A stretch of 64,000 nt of DNA from Hypoxylon rubiginosum (Eukaryota; Ascomycota; Sordariomycetes; Xylariales; Hypoxylaceae), in NCBI GenBank assembly GCA_902806565.1, contig CADCXA010000048.1:186001-250000 (forward strand), in the 5' to 3' direction. The translations under genes and the position numbers were made by a program. Numbering within the stretch: position 1 is the stretch's first letter; the number at the start of each line of letters is the position of its first letter. Positions 42,646-53,773 of the stretch are shown here, piece after piece. The notes under the pieces were generated by a model. That model had not been told where the DNA came from. It saw nothing but the letters and a program-made list of their open reading frames with translations, and searched no databases.

Positions 42646-45600
42646 ATGGGGTCGATCGAGCTCTACGATATCGGAAGGAAGGTATTCAACGCATTCAAGG
42701 GGTTACTTGGCCTACCTAATCCCGACCAATTCCCTAGATATCACCACTTAGTCAACGAGGAGCAAAGATTTAGTCTATGGGCACACAGTCTAGGCCTACA
42801 TCAACAGGGGCATAGATCACTCGACTACCGAGTGCGTGATGTTATAGCTGAAAAGGATGTGTTGCTTGGGATCCTGTTGAAGCTGCAGGAACATCTTGAA
42901 AATTTGTTGTCTATTTACAAGGGCGAGCGGCTCCCATGGGAGCTGGTCGTCGACCTTGATGAGGGCACTGATGATGAAGACGCTACGGACAGCGACACTA
43001 TGTCCCGTGCTAGTGAACAGAGTCACCATAGCAGCGAGGACTCTGCCCACGAGGTCAATATCCGCCTCGATAGCCTGTCACACCACCTAGACGTATTGTA
43101 CAGTCTAGCGACGAAATTTAGGAACCCTCGCAATCGTCCGCAGCATACAAACAATCGACTCTACAGGCACCTACCTATACCAGATGTCATCGAGGATCGC
43201 GCTTTATATAGAGAGGAGTATATAAAAGAGTGCGAGGACGTTGCCACAGGAATCATAGCTTTTATGCAGCGTCAGTATCTAGGTAAATGGACTGACTCTC
43301 CCAGCGGCGAGCCAAATTGCAAAGAACTCGAAGATCAGTACGCTACTACCTCCTACTGGCTCGTCCGTAGAACGGGCATCGCCAACGCCCGTCGTGAACA
43401 ACAGTTCATCTACTGGAAAGGCCATGCTCTTCGACTAGGTAATGATGTACACGATAAACCGACTGTCTTATCACCGGAACAGTCAAAAATGCCTATTACA
43501 AAAGATAAAATGAATAGCATTCCGGCCCCCGGTCCAGCGGCGAAACAGGCAGCGTCGGCACCGACAGCATCGTTAACTACGGCAACGAAACTCCATCCCA
43601 ACTTTCGGCCCGGCCGCTCAATGTCAGTCACTTCACAGCAAAGTCGTGTCTCCGTTGTCAAAAGCCCAAACGGCCAAGCACCCTCATGGCCGCCCAGGCC
43701 GGAGGGTCAAGTAGTCATAAGGGGTCGGTACTTTACTTGCCCTTACTGCAGTGTCATATGCCCAGAAAAGTACATGGAGAGCGATGATGATTGGCGGTAA
43801 GCTACCTTACTTGTACATAACGGGAAACACGTATTGACCTCGTTCATAGTACACATCTCATTCATGACTTGCAGCCGTACCACTGTACATATGAAGATTG
43901 CCAAGATCCTCATCGACTCTATAGAACTCGGCAAGACTGGATCGACCACGAGAATCAGCACGTTTTAGTGTGGCATTGCCGAGCGCATCACAAGGAGTTT
44001 GAGACGCAGTCAGAGTATGAAGAACATCTCAAAACATCGCATCCCGAATTCTCGAAGGGGGGGTTAGATGAAGACCTTATGACACTTGCGATTAGCCCTT
44101 CTCTAAAACCGCAGCGCGATTGCCCCTTCTGTCCGACGGGTTTCCTTGAGGTTGCAGAGATGCAGAAGCATATTATTTTTCACCTTGAATCCTTGGCGCT
44201 GCTTGCTCTACCTCCTCTCGAAGACGGCTCGATAAGGGACGCCTCAGCTCACGGCTCGGACAGCTACGAGGTCCAGAATCGCGGCCGCCAAGACTCAATC
44301 AAGCGCGACTTCGAGGGCGAGAAGAGACCGTTTGAAGATGACACGTATCCCATTGAAGCGCTGGGAAATGGAGGGACTCTTACAGAACATAATCTCCATC
44401 AAATATCTCCCTTTGACGGCAATATCAGAATAGAGTCATGGGCGAGAGACGAGGATAATTTTCAAAGTGACCCAAGTGATGAAGAAATTCAAGATACGAG
44501 CGATCAGACTTTCCAACCCAAATCTCCCAGCGAAATTCGGCAACTTGTTCGGGATATTGGAAGTCGGCTCGGCGATTCCAGAGTTACGTGTGGCATCGAT
44601 CCAAATAAAAGTTACATACCGAGAGACAAGCTTACCGAAATCCTCCCACTCGAGACGATCCGAACCATCGTGGATCACCCCTGTTTCAGTCACTACCTAG
44701 ACAAAGATCAGCTCACGACAGTAATCTTCTACGGTTCAGATACCTCGAAGCCATGTCTGAAACTAATGGCTGCCCTCATCGGGATTGAGATGTGGGAATA
44801 TCTCCCGACATGTATGGCGGAAGGAATGGATGATCAATGTCTACCAATGAAAGAAAATCTCATCGGAGGAATAACAGTACTTCACTGTCAACACCACGGA
44901 ACACCACACTCAGCTATCGATGAATTCAACGGACCCTCTAATCTAAAACGTTTTGTTGAGTGGGCATATACCTTAACTGCTCCTTACATCAGTTACAGAA
45001 AAAATAAACCCGCACACTACGTTCTAGATCCTGGAAGTGTCCTCCCTATACCCGGAGGAATGGAACCTCCCGGCACCTCAGCAAGTACGAATAATCCTAT
45101 AAGTCAAGGAGGATTCAGTGATGTGTATCGTGTCCAGATAGAGAGAAGCCACTATGATTTTGAAGACACCAAGGTACGTTCTAGAATAACTCGCATCATG
45201 GCGTACATAGGGTACTAACTTATGGCTTTCCTAGTTGCGTCATCCTGCTGGGTATTTCGCATTGAAAAAGCTCACGTCGCATAACCGCGAATCCTTCGAG
45301 CTAGAACGGTCGTCTCTATTGTTCCACGGCTACAATTCGAATAGGAACATCATCCAGCTCCTTGCGACCTTTGAAGTTCTTGGCCCCTCAATTGACGCCT
45401 CAACTTACTGCTTTCTTCTCGACTGGGCGGAAGGGACTATGAATGAGTTCTGGAAGATAAATGAGGAGCTCGTTGGGGACAGGAGACATTCCTTGTGGAT
45501 GTCTCAGCAATTCCATGAAATATGTCTAGCGCTTCAGTGCGTACATGAAGAACGTCAAAGAACCTTGGATTCAATTGCCAATAGCATTCTTGAGAAAAGC

Positions 45601-46218
45601 CTCGGAGAGCCCCACGAAGCCAGCAAATTATATGGGCAACATAACAAAATCAAATCGAGCAGCATTCTCTGGTTCAGACCGGAACACAAGCCTAATGGCA
45701 TCTTCATTCTGTCCGGTTTTACTCTAGCAACGCTACACACTCAAGCTTCGGGATCATATCAAAATCCAAGAGATATGAGTTCGACAGCGACTTATCGAGC
45801 GCCTGAATTTGATTTAACGGACGGTACGATTTCGCGCGCCTCTGATGTTTTCAGTCTGGGATGTGTATTCCTTGAACACATTACTTGGTTCCTTTTAGGT
45901 CTCTACAACGTGATAGAAATATTTCCAGAGTCGAGGATGGAGCATGATATCCACGACTTCATGTCAGACACATTCTTCAACATTCGTGAACAACAACCTC
46001 ATTTAAAGTCCAGTGTGAAGGGCTGGATTTCACAGCTCCAGCGCCACAATAATTGTACCCGGTACATTCACCAACTCCTTGAGATAATAAGGGACAAAAT
46101 GCTCGAGCCGGAATGGGAAAAGAGGATTCCTACCCCACTACTTGTCAAGGAGATGGAGGCGCTTTGGCAGGCATGCGAAGCTGACGACAGCTTCTACCTT
46201 GAGACTTTCACGATATAA
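42646..46218 (+). CDS. Zinc-finger plus pseudokinase protein, copy B
   Basis: Exons 42646-43796, 43850-45173 and 45235-46218 join in frame to 1,152 residues. Domains in order: N-terminal helical domain (ELYDIGRKVFNAFKGLLGL, then WAHSLGLHQQGHRSLDYRVRD), acidic/Ser linker, acuF-like C2H2-type zinc fingers (about residues 366-550: YFTCPYC, CTYEDC.., WHCRAH, CPFC..HIIFHLE), a conserved helical region, and a kinase fold. The Gly loop GGFSDVY (about 804), FALKK (Lys about 836), TATYRAPEF and SDVFSLGCVFLE are kept. The catalytic-loop region reads HNKIKSSSILWF (HGDIKPENILWF in active relatives), so the Asp is Lys at about 963. DFG reads SGFTL (about 985). It should be catalytically dead. Function unknown; a scaffold or sensor kinase-like role is inferred. 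Paralogue of copy A. Confidence 0.85.
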
Positions 46219-47004
46219 GTCAAAAGGTGCAAAACAACGACGACGTGTCCTTGGGAGCTCTCAACTTGGTTGCTGAGGACTACGGGGGTTGTAGCCCTTT
46301 GTATTTTGTCTCGCCCCTATTCAGACCCACAAGCCTGAGCCCCTATTTAGGGGTGGGGGCTAAATATTTAGATCCCAACGGGGGCGATATAAGAGTTATA
46401 GTCGCCGTACCTTAGGTAGGTTTGGAGGTCTTTAGGTAGGTAGTAAGGGGTAGCTCTGACATGGCTAAGTTGGAGAGTTACATAAGAGGTGACGGACTGT
46501 GGACTAGGATCAGTGTCAAGGGGCCTTTTTCTTGGTTTATTTGCGTCATATTTAGGGTTCTTGATGTTCAGCAAGAGGGTAAATTTCTCTATTTTGTTGT
46601 GGTTTTTCTTAAAATTGGCAAGAATTACGCCGACTATGTTTCGCCACCCTCTCGGTCGCTGTATTGCAATTTCTCGATCTCATCTCGTTGACCTTAATAG
46701 AGTATTTCAGCATTGTACCATTCTGATTAACGTTCCCAGTTCTAAGTTTTAATTAGGTAACATAAAGTAGTTGCATTCTACTCGTACAGGTGTTTAAGGA
46801 CCGACTGAGTATGATAGGCTTAATAAGGCCAGCCTAAGATATTATGTACGCGTGAGTGTCCCAGCATTATTGAAGACACACTTCCCCTTCAAATCCATTA
46901 CCCAAATTTTGTTCGGCTTCCCTTGTATTGAACTTGTACGTTCACCTATCCCGTTCATTAAATATCGTAATGTTCGTATCGTTTCATCGTATGATAGAAA
47001 CTTT
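46219..47004. other. Intergenic region downstream of copy B
   Basis: AT-rich 3' flank with a small palindrome CCCCTATTTAGGGG near 46341 and TAGGTAGG words near 46410-46442. Frames at 46461-46752 are not protein-like. Confidence 0.45.
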
Positions 47005-47443
47005 TTATGTATCACTAGAAACAGAACAACATGATTAGACACAATTCTCAGGCATGAAAGACAGGAAGAAAGAGGATCACGTACAGCAAAGCCAATGTTA
47101 GGTCACCATGGATGCGAGCCTTGAGAGTAACTTCGACCTCGAGGTTGAGGTCAAGACGGAGCTTGAGGGTATCGGACTTGCCGCCGTCACCACCCCCTTG
47201 CGGCTGCTGCTGCTGCATCATCTGCTGTTGTTGCTGTTGCTGCATCATTTGCTGCTGCTGTCTCTGCTGCATCATCTGTTGGTCGTCTTGAGGTTGGAGG
47301 GGCTGCACGGAGCCGGGGCGGCGGCGGTTCCGTCGGCGGGTGCGTGGTGCGGGGGAAGCCTCGGACATCTGGTCCGAGTTGTCGGAGGGGTCGGTCTCCT
47401 GGGTTGCCGTCTGCGGCTTCTTCTCCTCGGTGCTGGAAGACAT
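47005..47443 (-). CDS. Small Gln-rich protein, conserved hypothetical in filamentous fungi
   Basis: The main exon, 47443-47085, encodes an acidic/polar start, an arginine-rich TRRRNRRRP patch, a QMMQQ-type Gln/Met repeat and the block KSDTLKLRLDLNLEVEVTLK-ARIHGDLTLALL, which I recognise from small fungal proteins of unknown role. Read straight on, the frame ends at 47048 (131 residues). I prefer splicing at the GTACGT donor (47084) to a 10-base last exon at 47014-47005. That follows a good TCTAATC branch-like site and a TTTCTAG acceptor, and ends the protein in ALLDT (122 residues). It could associate with membranes or filaments; no function is known to me. Confidence 0.7.
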
Positions 47444-48775
47444 GGTGTTTTATGTGATGTTGTAGACGGGGTAAATTGTAATACAGGTAGTTATCGAACG
47501 AAGAGGAGCAATTCGTTCAATGGTCTCGATAGTCGATTTTATGAAGTAGGAATCTAGAATGGATAGATGCGAATCGTCTTAAGAGGTGCTTAAGAGCACT
47601 TATTTGTATTGTGGCGCACGTACGAAAACTTGAAAAAATACCAAGATTTCTCACCTCTACGTTACCTACGTTAATCGACGATGGCGGCTGAGATTCAACG
47701 TCACCGCTCGATCATCCCGATGTACCTACCAAGCGCAGGGCCGTTGAATTAAACGGGCGGAAGGTGAAGGGGGTACTTGGAGTTTTAGATCAAATCCGGA
47801 TTTTGCGACACTTACATCATGAGGCGACAGGGCGCGTGTGGGCGTGTAAGCCACCCCTAGCTGATGGGGTCCGTCGCCGAATCAGAGTCCTTTCTGTAAG
47901 CCCTATGCGGTAAGTTGACGTCGAAGCCCCCACTCCTCCTACCCCATACCCACGGGGGCAGGGGGTTACAGGATCCACACACCTTTCAATGCGAGCAGGC
48001 GAGGTCAATGTAAGGGTGAGGTCTACTTCGTATCTAACTTGTTATTTCGCTATAATGGTCATTCGTATACAATGGAGAAATTACGAATCAACTTTCGCAA
48101 GTGTTGGCTGCTTGAGACATGAAACACAGACGACTACCCCTGACCACCTTTCCTCTTTGAGCTCCTGAAGGAGTAGGAGGGAAGTGAGTAAGTGGTAGAC
48201 GATACATGTCCCTCATAAATGCGACAGTTTATCATCTATTGTTGGGGAACTCATACCAACTTACGAGGTCCCGAAACGAGATGTCTGTATTTGATGATAG
48301 ATAATGTGACAGTCCCTTAATCAAATGAGATCAGGGGTCTTCACGTTCATTTCCAAACCACCCCCCTTAATATATCTGAGAACAGCCCTATATACAACGT
48401 TCATTGCTGGGCCGAAGAAACACTCAGCCAAAACCCGAATGACGTGCTCGTCGGCGGATTTGGGTCGAAGTCGACGCACTTCCAACCGCACTCCGCTGGT
48501 TATGAGCACTAATGGCAAGTTCCTAGAACATTACTTGTCGTGCGAGCCATTCCCACGGCCGAAGAGGGCTGGAGACTAAGGTAGGGACTCGATTTAGTTA
48601 TACAGCATGCTATGTACTCGAAAGGTTCCTATCTGACGAGACATACACACATAGACATACATCACTTACTTTTCCTTTCACCCCCATACCCGTCTATTAG
48701 CCTATGGTAACATAGGATGCGTTGTTATAATACACTTATGAAGCCTGTCTATCCTACACCTGTATTCATACCCGT
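47444..48775. other. Intergenic region
   Basis: Upstream of the Q-rich gene and downstream of the Bcs1-type gene. The frames at 47817-48008, 48321-48518 and 48325-48579 have no recognisable motif. No RNA gene seen. Confidence 0.45.
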
Positions 48776-50299
48776 CTATCGAGCATGTCCGTTGCCCACG
48801 ATTTCAATATCATCATCTGACGATATTCCAGATAGCTCCTTCTCCACCCATAAGGAGATGCTAGAAGCAGCTTCAATGGGGTCATCCAAGTGCAACTGAA
48901 AAAAGCCTTGCAGCTGCGAAGGCGTAAATGTGTTTTCCGGAATCCGCGCCGCAAACTCCGAGGCAAGCTTCCGCAATCGTCCATAGTCTATTAGGGGCTC
49001 GCCATCTTCTTTGATTCTGGTACCATCCTCCACTGAGGGAGGCAACATCGATTCATCGGTGTCTGGCATGAACATGCGAAGAAACATTTGCTCTGCCGAC
49101 TTCGGACTGATATTACCGAGCATGACTTTCATGTCGATACGGCCAGGCCGCACCAGTGCATTGTCCAAACGGTCCGGCTTGTTGGTCGTCATGATTACGA
49201 TACGGCCCTCCGGGGATCCGACACCGTCCAGGACATTGAGCAGGCCGGAAAGCGTGCAGTTCGATATGGCCTTGCCGTGCTTCTCGCGATCCTGCGGCTC
49301 GCGGTTCACCCAGATAGCATCGATATCCTCTAGGAGTACGAGACACCGCGGCGGTATCTCTTGAAACATCTGCTCCAGGTCCTGATCATTCGCTACGCTC
49401 GGGATCCTCACCTCGTAAAGATCGAGACCAAATTCGCCGGCGAGAGCAGTCGAAAGTGATGACTTGCCGGTCCCCGGTGGTCCGTAAAATAAATAGCCCC
49501 GTCGATAGGGCATGCTCCGGCTTTGGTATAGCCTCTTAGTCTTCGGGTCGAGGTATTTCCTAATATCAGCGAGGAGTTCTTGCTTGAGACTGTCGTCGAA
49601 GTGAACCGTCTCTAGACGACGGATCGGCTTGCGTGACTTGGGCTGCCAAGACATGCCGTAGCGATCCCGAGAGTAGATGATGACAAAATACTGCGAATGC
49701 TTGTCCGCATAGTCTTGACAGCTTTGGATCAGCCTCCTGATTGGCTCTGTAGATCGCCCGAGGCAACCTATGGTTAACTCTTCTCCTCCGATGCCGTCGG
49801 AGGCAGGGTCGGCAGCCGATGCATTAAACCCGTCGGACGATCGCCTAGCTACGAAGAGACACGCATCGTGCCAAAACCACACAGTCTCGAAGTGAGGCAG
49901 GTATTGCACGTCCCGGCGAGTCTTCTTGAGCAATGCGGCTCGATCCGCCGCGGCGCCGGCTTGCTGGGTGCGGGCCGTGAAAGAACGAACGCTTCTGTGC
50001 TGCACGACATTGGCCACGACCCAGTTCGTCACATGCCGATTCAGCGGGTCCCTCGCAGGTATCGTGACGGAGGAGACGAAGAACTGTCGCACCCAGCCAT
50101 ACACCTCGCGCCAAGCCGTCCTGAGAAATCTCCACGCGGCGGGAGCGGCGCCCACGCATGCAGCGAGGGACCCCAGGCGCGCGATGTCGAGCCCGGACGC
50201 CCAGTGGCCAATGACGTCGCGCAGGACGTCGAGGACGTGCATCGACGGGTCAAAGAGTCTGTGGCTCGCTGCAACCCCAAGGTGAAAAGGCCGGGCCAT
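48776..50299 (-). CDS. Bcs1-type AAA ATPase, mitochondrial or membrane-associated
   Basis: Single-exon protein of 507 residues. Bcs1 proper inserts the Rieske protein into complex III in the inner mitochondrial membrane, and fungi have several paralogues of unknown substrate. The N-terminus lacks a strong acidic region and has a hydrophobic stretch (residues 42-55). The BCS1-specific N domain follows, with FFVSSVTIPARDPLNRHV (about 73-90) and a WFWHD/YFVIIYSRDRYG region. The AAA core has Walker A GPPGTGKS (273-280), Walker B LVLLEDID (320-327), the second-region VIMTTNKPDRLDNALVRPGRID and sensor residues. The C-terminus is polar with SDDDIEIV. I call the subfamily, not the exact orthologue of Bcs1. 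Confidence 0.88.
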   Translation of the reverse strand: MARPFHLGVAASHRLFDPSMHVLDVLRDVIGHWASGLDIARLGSLAACVGAAPAAWRFLRTAWREVYGWVRQFFVSSVTIPARDPLNRHVTNWVVANVVQHRSVRSFTARTQQAGAAADRAALLKKTRRDVQYLPHFETVWFWHDACLFVARRSSDGFNASAADPASDGIGGEELTIGCLGRSTEPIRRLIQSCQDYADKHSQYFVIIYSRDRYGMSWQPKSRKPIRRLETVHFDDSLKQELLADIRKYLDPKTKRLYQSRSMPYRRGYLFYGPPGTGKSSLSTALAGEFGLDLYEVRIPSVANDQDLEQMFQEIPPRCLVLLEDIDAIWVNREPQDREKHGKAISNCTLSGLLNVLDGVGSPEGRIVIMTTNKPDRLDNALVRPGRIDMKVMLGNISPKSAEQMFLRMFMPDTDESMLPPSVEDGTRIKEDGEPLIDYGRLRKLASEFAARIPENTFTPSQLQGFFQLHLDDPIEAASSISLWVEKELSGISSDDDIEIVGNGHAR

Positions 50300-52005
50300 T
50301 GCGGGCGCGCGGCCGGAACGGTTGACTCCCGGGAGCAGGTCCAGCCAGGTATGTCAGGTGTGTATCAGCCAATGATTGCGCCGGAGCTAGATAATAAGAA
50401 TCGAAACGGTATATAATATTACAATAAATAAGACATAGGTGAAATAGAAGTGAGTGACTGAAGGGGAATTAACATATTAATTCCCTCACGATAGTTTACA
50501 TGGACACGGTCTCCAAATCCGGGAGTTTAAAATATTCAATTCTCCAAGGTGAAGAGTCTGAGAGTTCGGTGAGATGAGTTTTTTTTCCTGAGATTACTTC
50601 GTATTTACGCCACAAACACCGCCACGCATTTATCGCGTTCCTTCATCCCTTGCTTAGCTAACGTATAAGACAACTAGAGTCCTTATCATGAGCCGAACCT
50701 ACATACCTCCTTTCACTTACATCCTTTAGTATGACGTGCTGTGAGTTACATTAATAAAAAGGCTTGCTCAACTTGATAGCTTGACTTTCACTCGATTATG
50801 CTATACCCAAGTCCTACGCTCAACCCCGCTAAGTTTGGTTCCACGACCGAATGCCCGCCTCATTTTCATTTTTTTTATTTCATATTTCGCACTTTCTTCA
50901 CTTCCTTCAACGGACAATGGTCAATGGGTTGAACGATGCGCTGGCAGTTGATCCATGCAATTGCAATCACCCTCTTGACCAGTCTGGCTGAGGGGCTGCA
51001 GCGTCGCCAATTCTAACCCAATCCCATTCGACATGCAACGAATCACTGCAGAACCCTGCGTCTCACATACTCTCCCCGTTATCCTTCGTGCAAGCAGGCT
51101 GGCAGACTAGCAGACTGGGCTTATAGCTTCGTCTCGACATTTCCCGCAGGCTGTACTATGACATCTCGAGGTCTTCGTCCTCGTGAATCGTCTTGATGTC
51201 TTCCTTTCCTGTCTGGGCTTGTTACAATCGCCTTCATGTCATAGGATGTATGCTGTAGAATCATTCCCACAGTTCTACGGTAGCTAGTGGACGTCGCACA
51301 TATTATCCAGGGAATACTCGTTCTACTCTTGCGGTAGATTCTCCCACTTTGGCATTCGGTCCCTCTGGCCTGGAGCCCAGTCTATCGTGCAGCGCTTCTG
51401 GCTGCGATGCGCCTCCATCGGCTTCTGCATACAGTCAGATCCTACCCTCATAGCGCCTGTACGTGCTGAAGCAGCTTCCACAGTCGGGAACCTACAGCCT
51501 GCCTTAGGAGGTACTCAGGAAGATCAACGGACGAATCATGTCGTCGCATGGCGTGAGCCTGCATACATTGACCCTATCACAAATCCCCCATCCACGGCAT
51601 CAAGTACTGCATCCCCAAGTCCATCATCGTTGGCTGTTGCCGGATAGCAAGAGAACGAATGAGATTCTGGCCAGCCTCCGTCTAACAACCCCGCTATCCT
51701 TCTCACGTTCCGGCTATCCATCGAATGTAGGTTCTTTGGAGCAAAGTGGCAGTCGGCCCACGCGAGACATCTTCCTGCAGTGATATCGCTAGTTACACAT
51801 TGCGACCTTAGCCTGGAGTTCGGCCTATGTACAGAAAAATAAAACCGCTCCCGTCTCCCATACTCCTCTTCTTTAGGTAGGTCTCTCTTCGTCGCTATCG
51901 CTTCTACTTCGCTTCTGTTCTGTACGGTCGTTGCGCCATGGGCGCACCACGCTTCGACAATACCATTCATTATCCCCTGCCTCATCCGTGCACACACTGC
52001 CTAAG
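50300..52005. other. Intergenic region with probable leaders of two divergent genes
   Basis: Upstream of the Bcs1-type gene (minus) and of the small membrane protein (plus). There is a pyrimidine-rich stretch near 51880-51920 before the plus-strand gene. The frames at 51387-51647 and 51536-51997 are not convincing. Confidence 0.45.
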
Positions 52006-52434
52006 ATGTATATACCCCAAGCGAATTATCCCGATCCCGACTTCGCCCTAGCTCCGACCGCAGGAGTCGGAGGCGGCCCGACTTCAGCCCGCGAGCTCAC
52101 GAGATATCATACTTTTCCCTTTTCCATCGAGTCCGTCTCCTTTCTAGCGCGTTGGACCTTTAATCGTGGTCTAGACGCTTGCTCGACCGCACTTGACCGT
52201 GCGTCAAGCCTACGAAAACGGACGTCGGCAAACAGTGTGAACACTACAATTGGTGTGGTGGTTGGGGTGCTTCTTGCGGTTTTCCTAGTCGGCGCCTTCG
52301 CATTTCTATACTTCTACGGGAGATCGATTCGTGTTACCCGGAAGAGGCACCGTCGCCGCAAGTCATCCGGTTCGAAAGGGTCCAAGAACTCGGACGGCGC
52401 CGGTGGTGAACCTCCTGCGCCCGCGCCTGCATAA
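52006..52434 (+). CDS. Small one-pass membrane protein, hypothetical
   Basis: From the ATG at 52006 the protein is 142 residues (MYIPQANYPDPDF...). An in-frame ATG at 51931 would add 25 residues. A polar N-terminal half is followed by one transmembrane segment (VNTTIGVVVGVLLAVFLVGA, continuing FAFLYFYG), then a basic juxtamembrane patch (RKRHRRRKSS) and a short Gly/Ala/Pro tail. The positive-inside rule puts the tail in the cytosol. The VVVGVLLAVFL-FYGRSIR pattern recurs in fungal hypothetical proteins. No function known. A short intron in the first half is possible and not excluded. Confidence 0.6.
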   Translation: MYIPQANYPDPDFALAPTAGVGGGPTSARELTRYHTFPFSIESVSFLARWTFNRGLDACSTALDRASSLRKRTSANSVNTTIGVVVGVLLAVFLVGAFAFLYFYGRSIRVTRKRHRRRKSSGSKGSKNSDGAGGEPPAPAPA

Positions 52435-52799
52435 GAGGTGATACTTCTAATTTTGGATATTCTTTGCGAAGCACGTAATTCGATATGGCAACAGGTGGTA
52501 ACGTTTTACGAACAGGATAAAAGAAAGGCGACGCGATGGAAGAATAGCTTTACACGGGGTCTGTCGCACAACTACAGAACGGCTTTACGCAGTAGCCAGC
52601 AACGGAATTGATGAGCCCTCATGTGTACTTAGGTACGCTTCGGTATGATTAGGGGCAGATTTGTCTTGTTTGTATGATACGAGATCGAGGTTTGTACGAG
52701 GCATTGGGCGGCGTTTGGTATTGAATTGGCATATTAGGATATGGCTATCCGCGATACTGTTCTGATGAATTTCTTACATATCTCATTGCGACCGCACTT

Positions 52800-53033
52800 C
52801 TACTTCGGGATCAGACTGTCGTTAGAGTGTTCTGACACAAGGTGAGTGCGACATCGATCAATCGAGTCCAGAACGCCATCCTCCCCCCACGCTCGTTGAT
52901 CATCAATAGCGTTGGTGCCCAACGGTATGCTCGTCCAGCCACTCTCAATTGTATCAGGCTCCCAGCCAACATTTTCTTGCGATGCCAACTCAGCCCCTCC
53001 GTCGCACAAGATCGCTGCGTTCCACCAATCGTA
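52800..53033 (-). other. Coding-like stretch of unknown family
   Basis: The minus frame reads KECYDWWNAAILCDGGAEL, then GWEPDTIESGWTSIPLGTN, and ends at a stop at 52800. The mix of Trp, Asp and Gly is more protein-like than surrounding frames. An in-frame TGA lies just upstream (about 53049), and I see no clear upstream exon or start. It may be the last exon of a decayed gene, or chance. Confidence 0.2.
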
Positions 53034-53200
53034 GCACTCCTTGACCAGCCATCAAGACTGTCACGTACAATGTCTCTGTCTCTTATGCCACGACCCGTTC
53101 TGTCGTACAGCAGATATCGGCCTTCTATGCATCAGGCACAGGCAGATCATTCATGTGTGACCCTTGAGACCAAGCTGTCAAGTCTTTTCTTCTTCTTTAA

Positions 53201-53773
53201 GTGTCGACTTTACGTTGGCCATGCACGTTCGTGGCAGGTGTGCCGTCCCTTTTCGGCATCCTCATATTCCCCTATGCGGAACCACCAAGTTGGCACAGTT
53301 CTACTGGCAACCATCAGCTTGCCCAAATGGTTGCTCCACCGTTGAATGGCACTGAAGAGATTGGACATCGTCTAGCCGAAGCACGAGCTTACTACCATGA
53401 ACATGCTGGCCAAGGGCCGACGCACTTAGGTACACTTGTTGCGAGAAAGTAAGCTTCAGGACCGGCGTGGTCTCTTTCGACGTCAGAGAGGATTGAGATG
53501 ATCCAGAATTGTACTCTTTCACGAACACCACCTAAATGTAACCTCTCTTGTGTCCATATTGAAGCCAACCCAAGATACGATCTAGCAAGTATCATCATTG
53601 AGCATGCTCTACAGCCCATATCATTGCATGAAGTGCCCGAATACGTTCGTCATACAATTGATTCCACACTGCCATATACAAATACCTCCCGTCTTAGACG
53701 CCCCCTTTACTTCTCTGCTGTATCAGAACCGGTAGGCGAACTCCACGAAATACCTCAAATAAGATTCCCGTGA
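53201..53773 (+). pseudogene. Coding-like frame broken by one in-frame TAA
   Basis: One plus-strand frame is open from 53201 to the stop at 53771 except for TAA at 53450-53452. Before it the sequence reads like protein (TEEIGHRLAEARAYYHEHAG, then GQGPTHLGTLVARK). After it comes CVHIEANPRYDLASIIIEHA and EVPEYVRHTIDSTLPY. No family recognised. A GTAAGC donor exactly at the stop could open an intron, with a later exon in a different arrangement, so a spliced gene is also possible. Confidence 0.25.
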
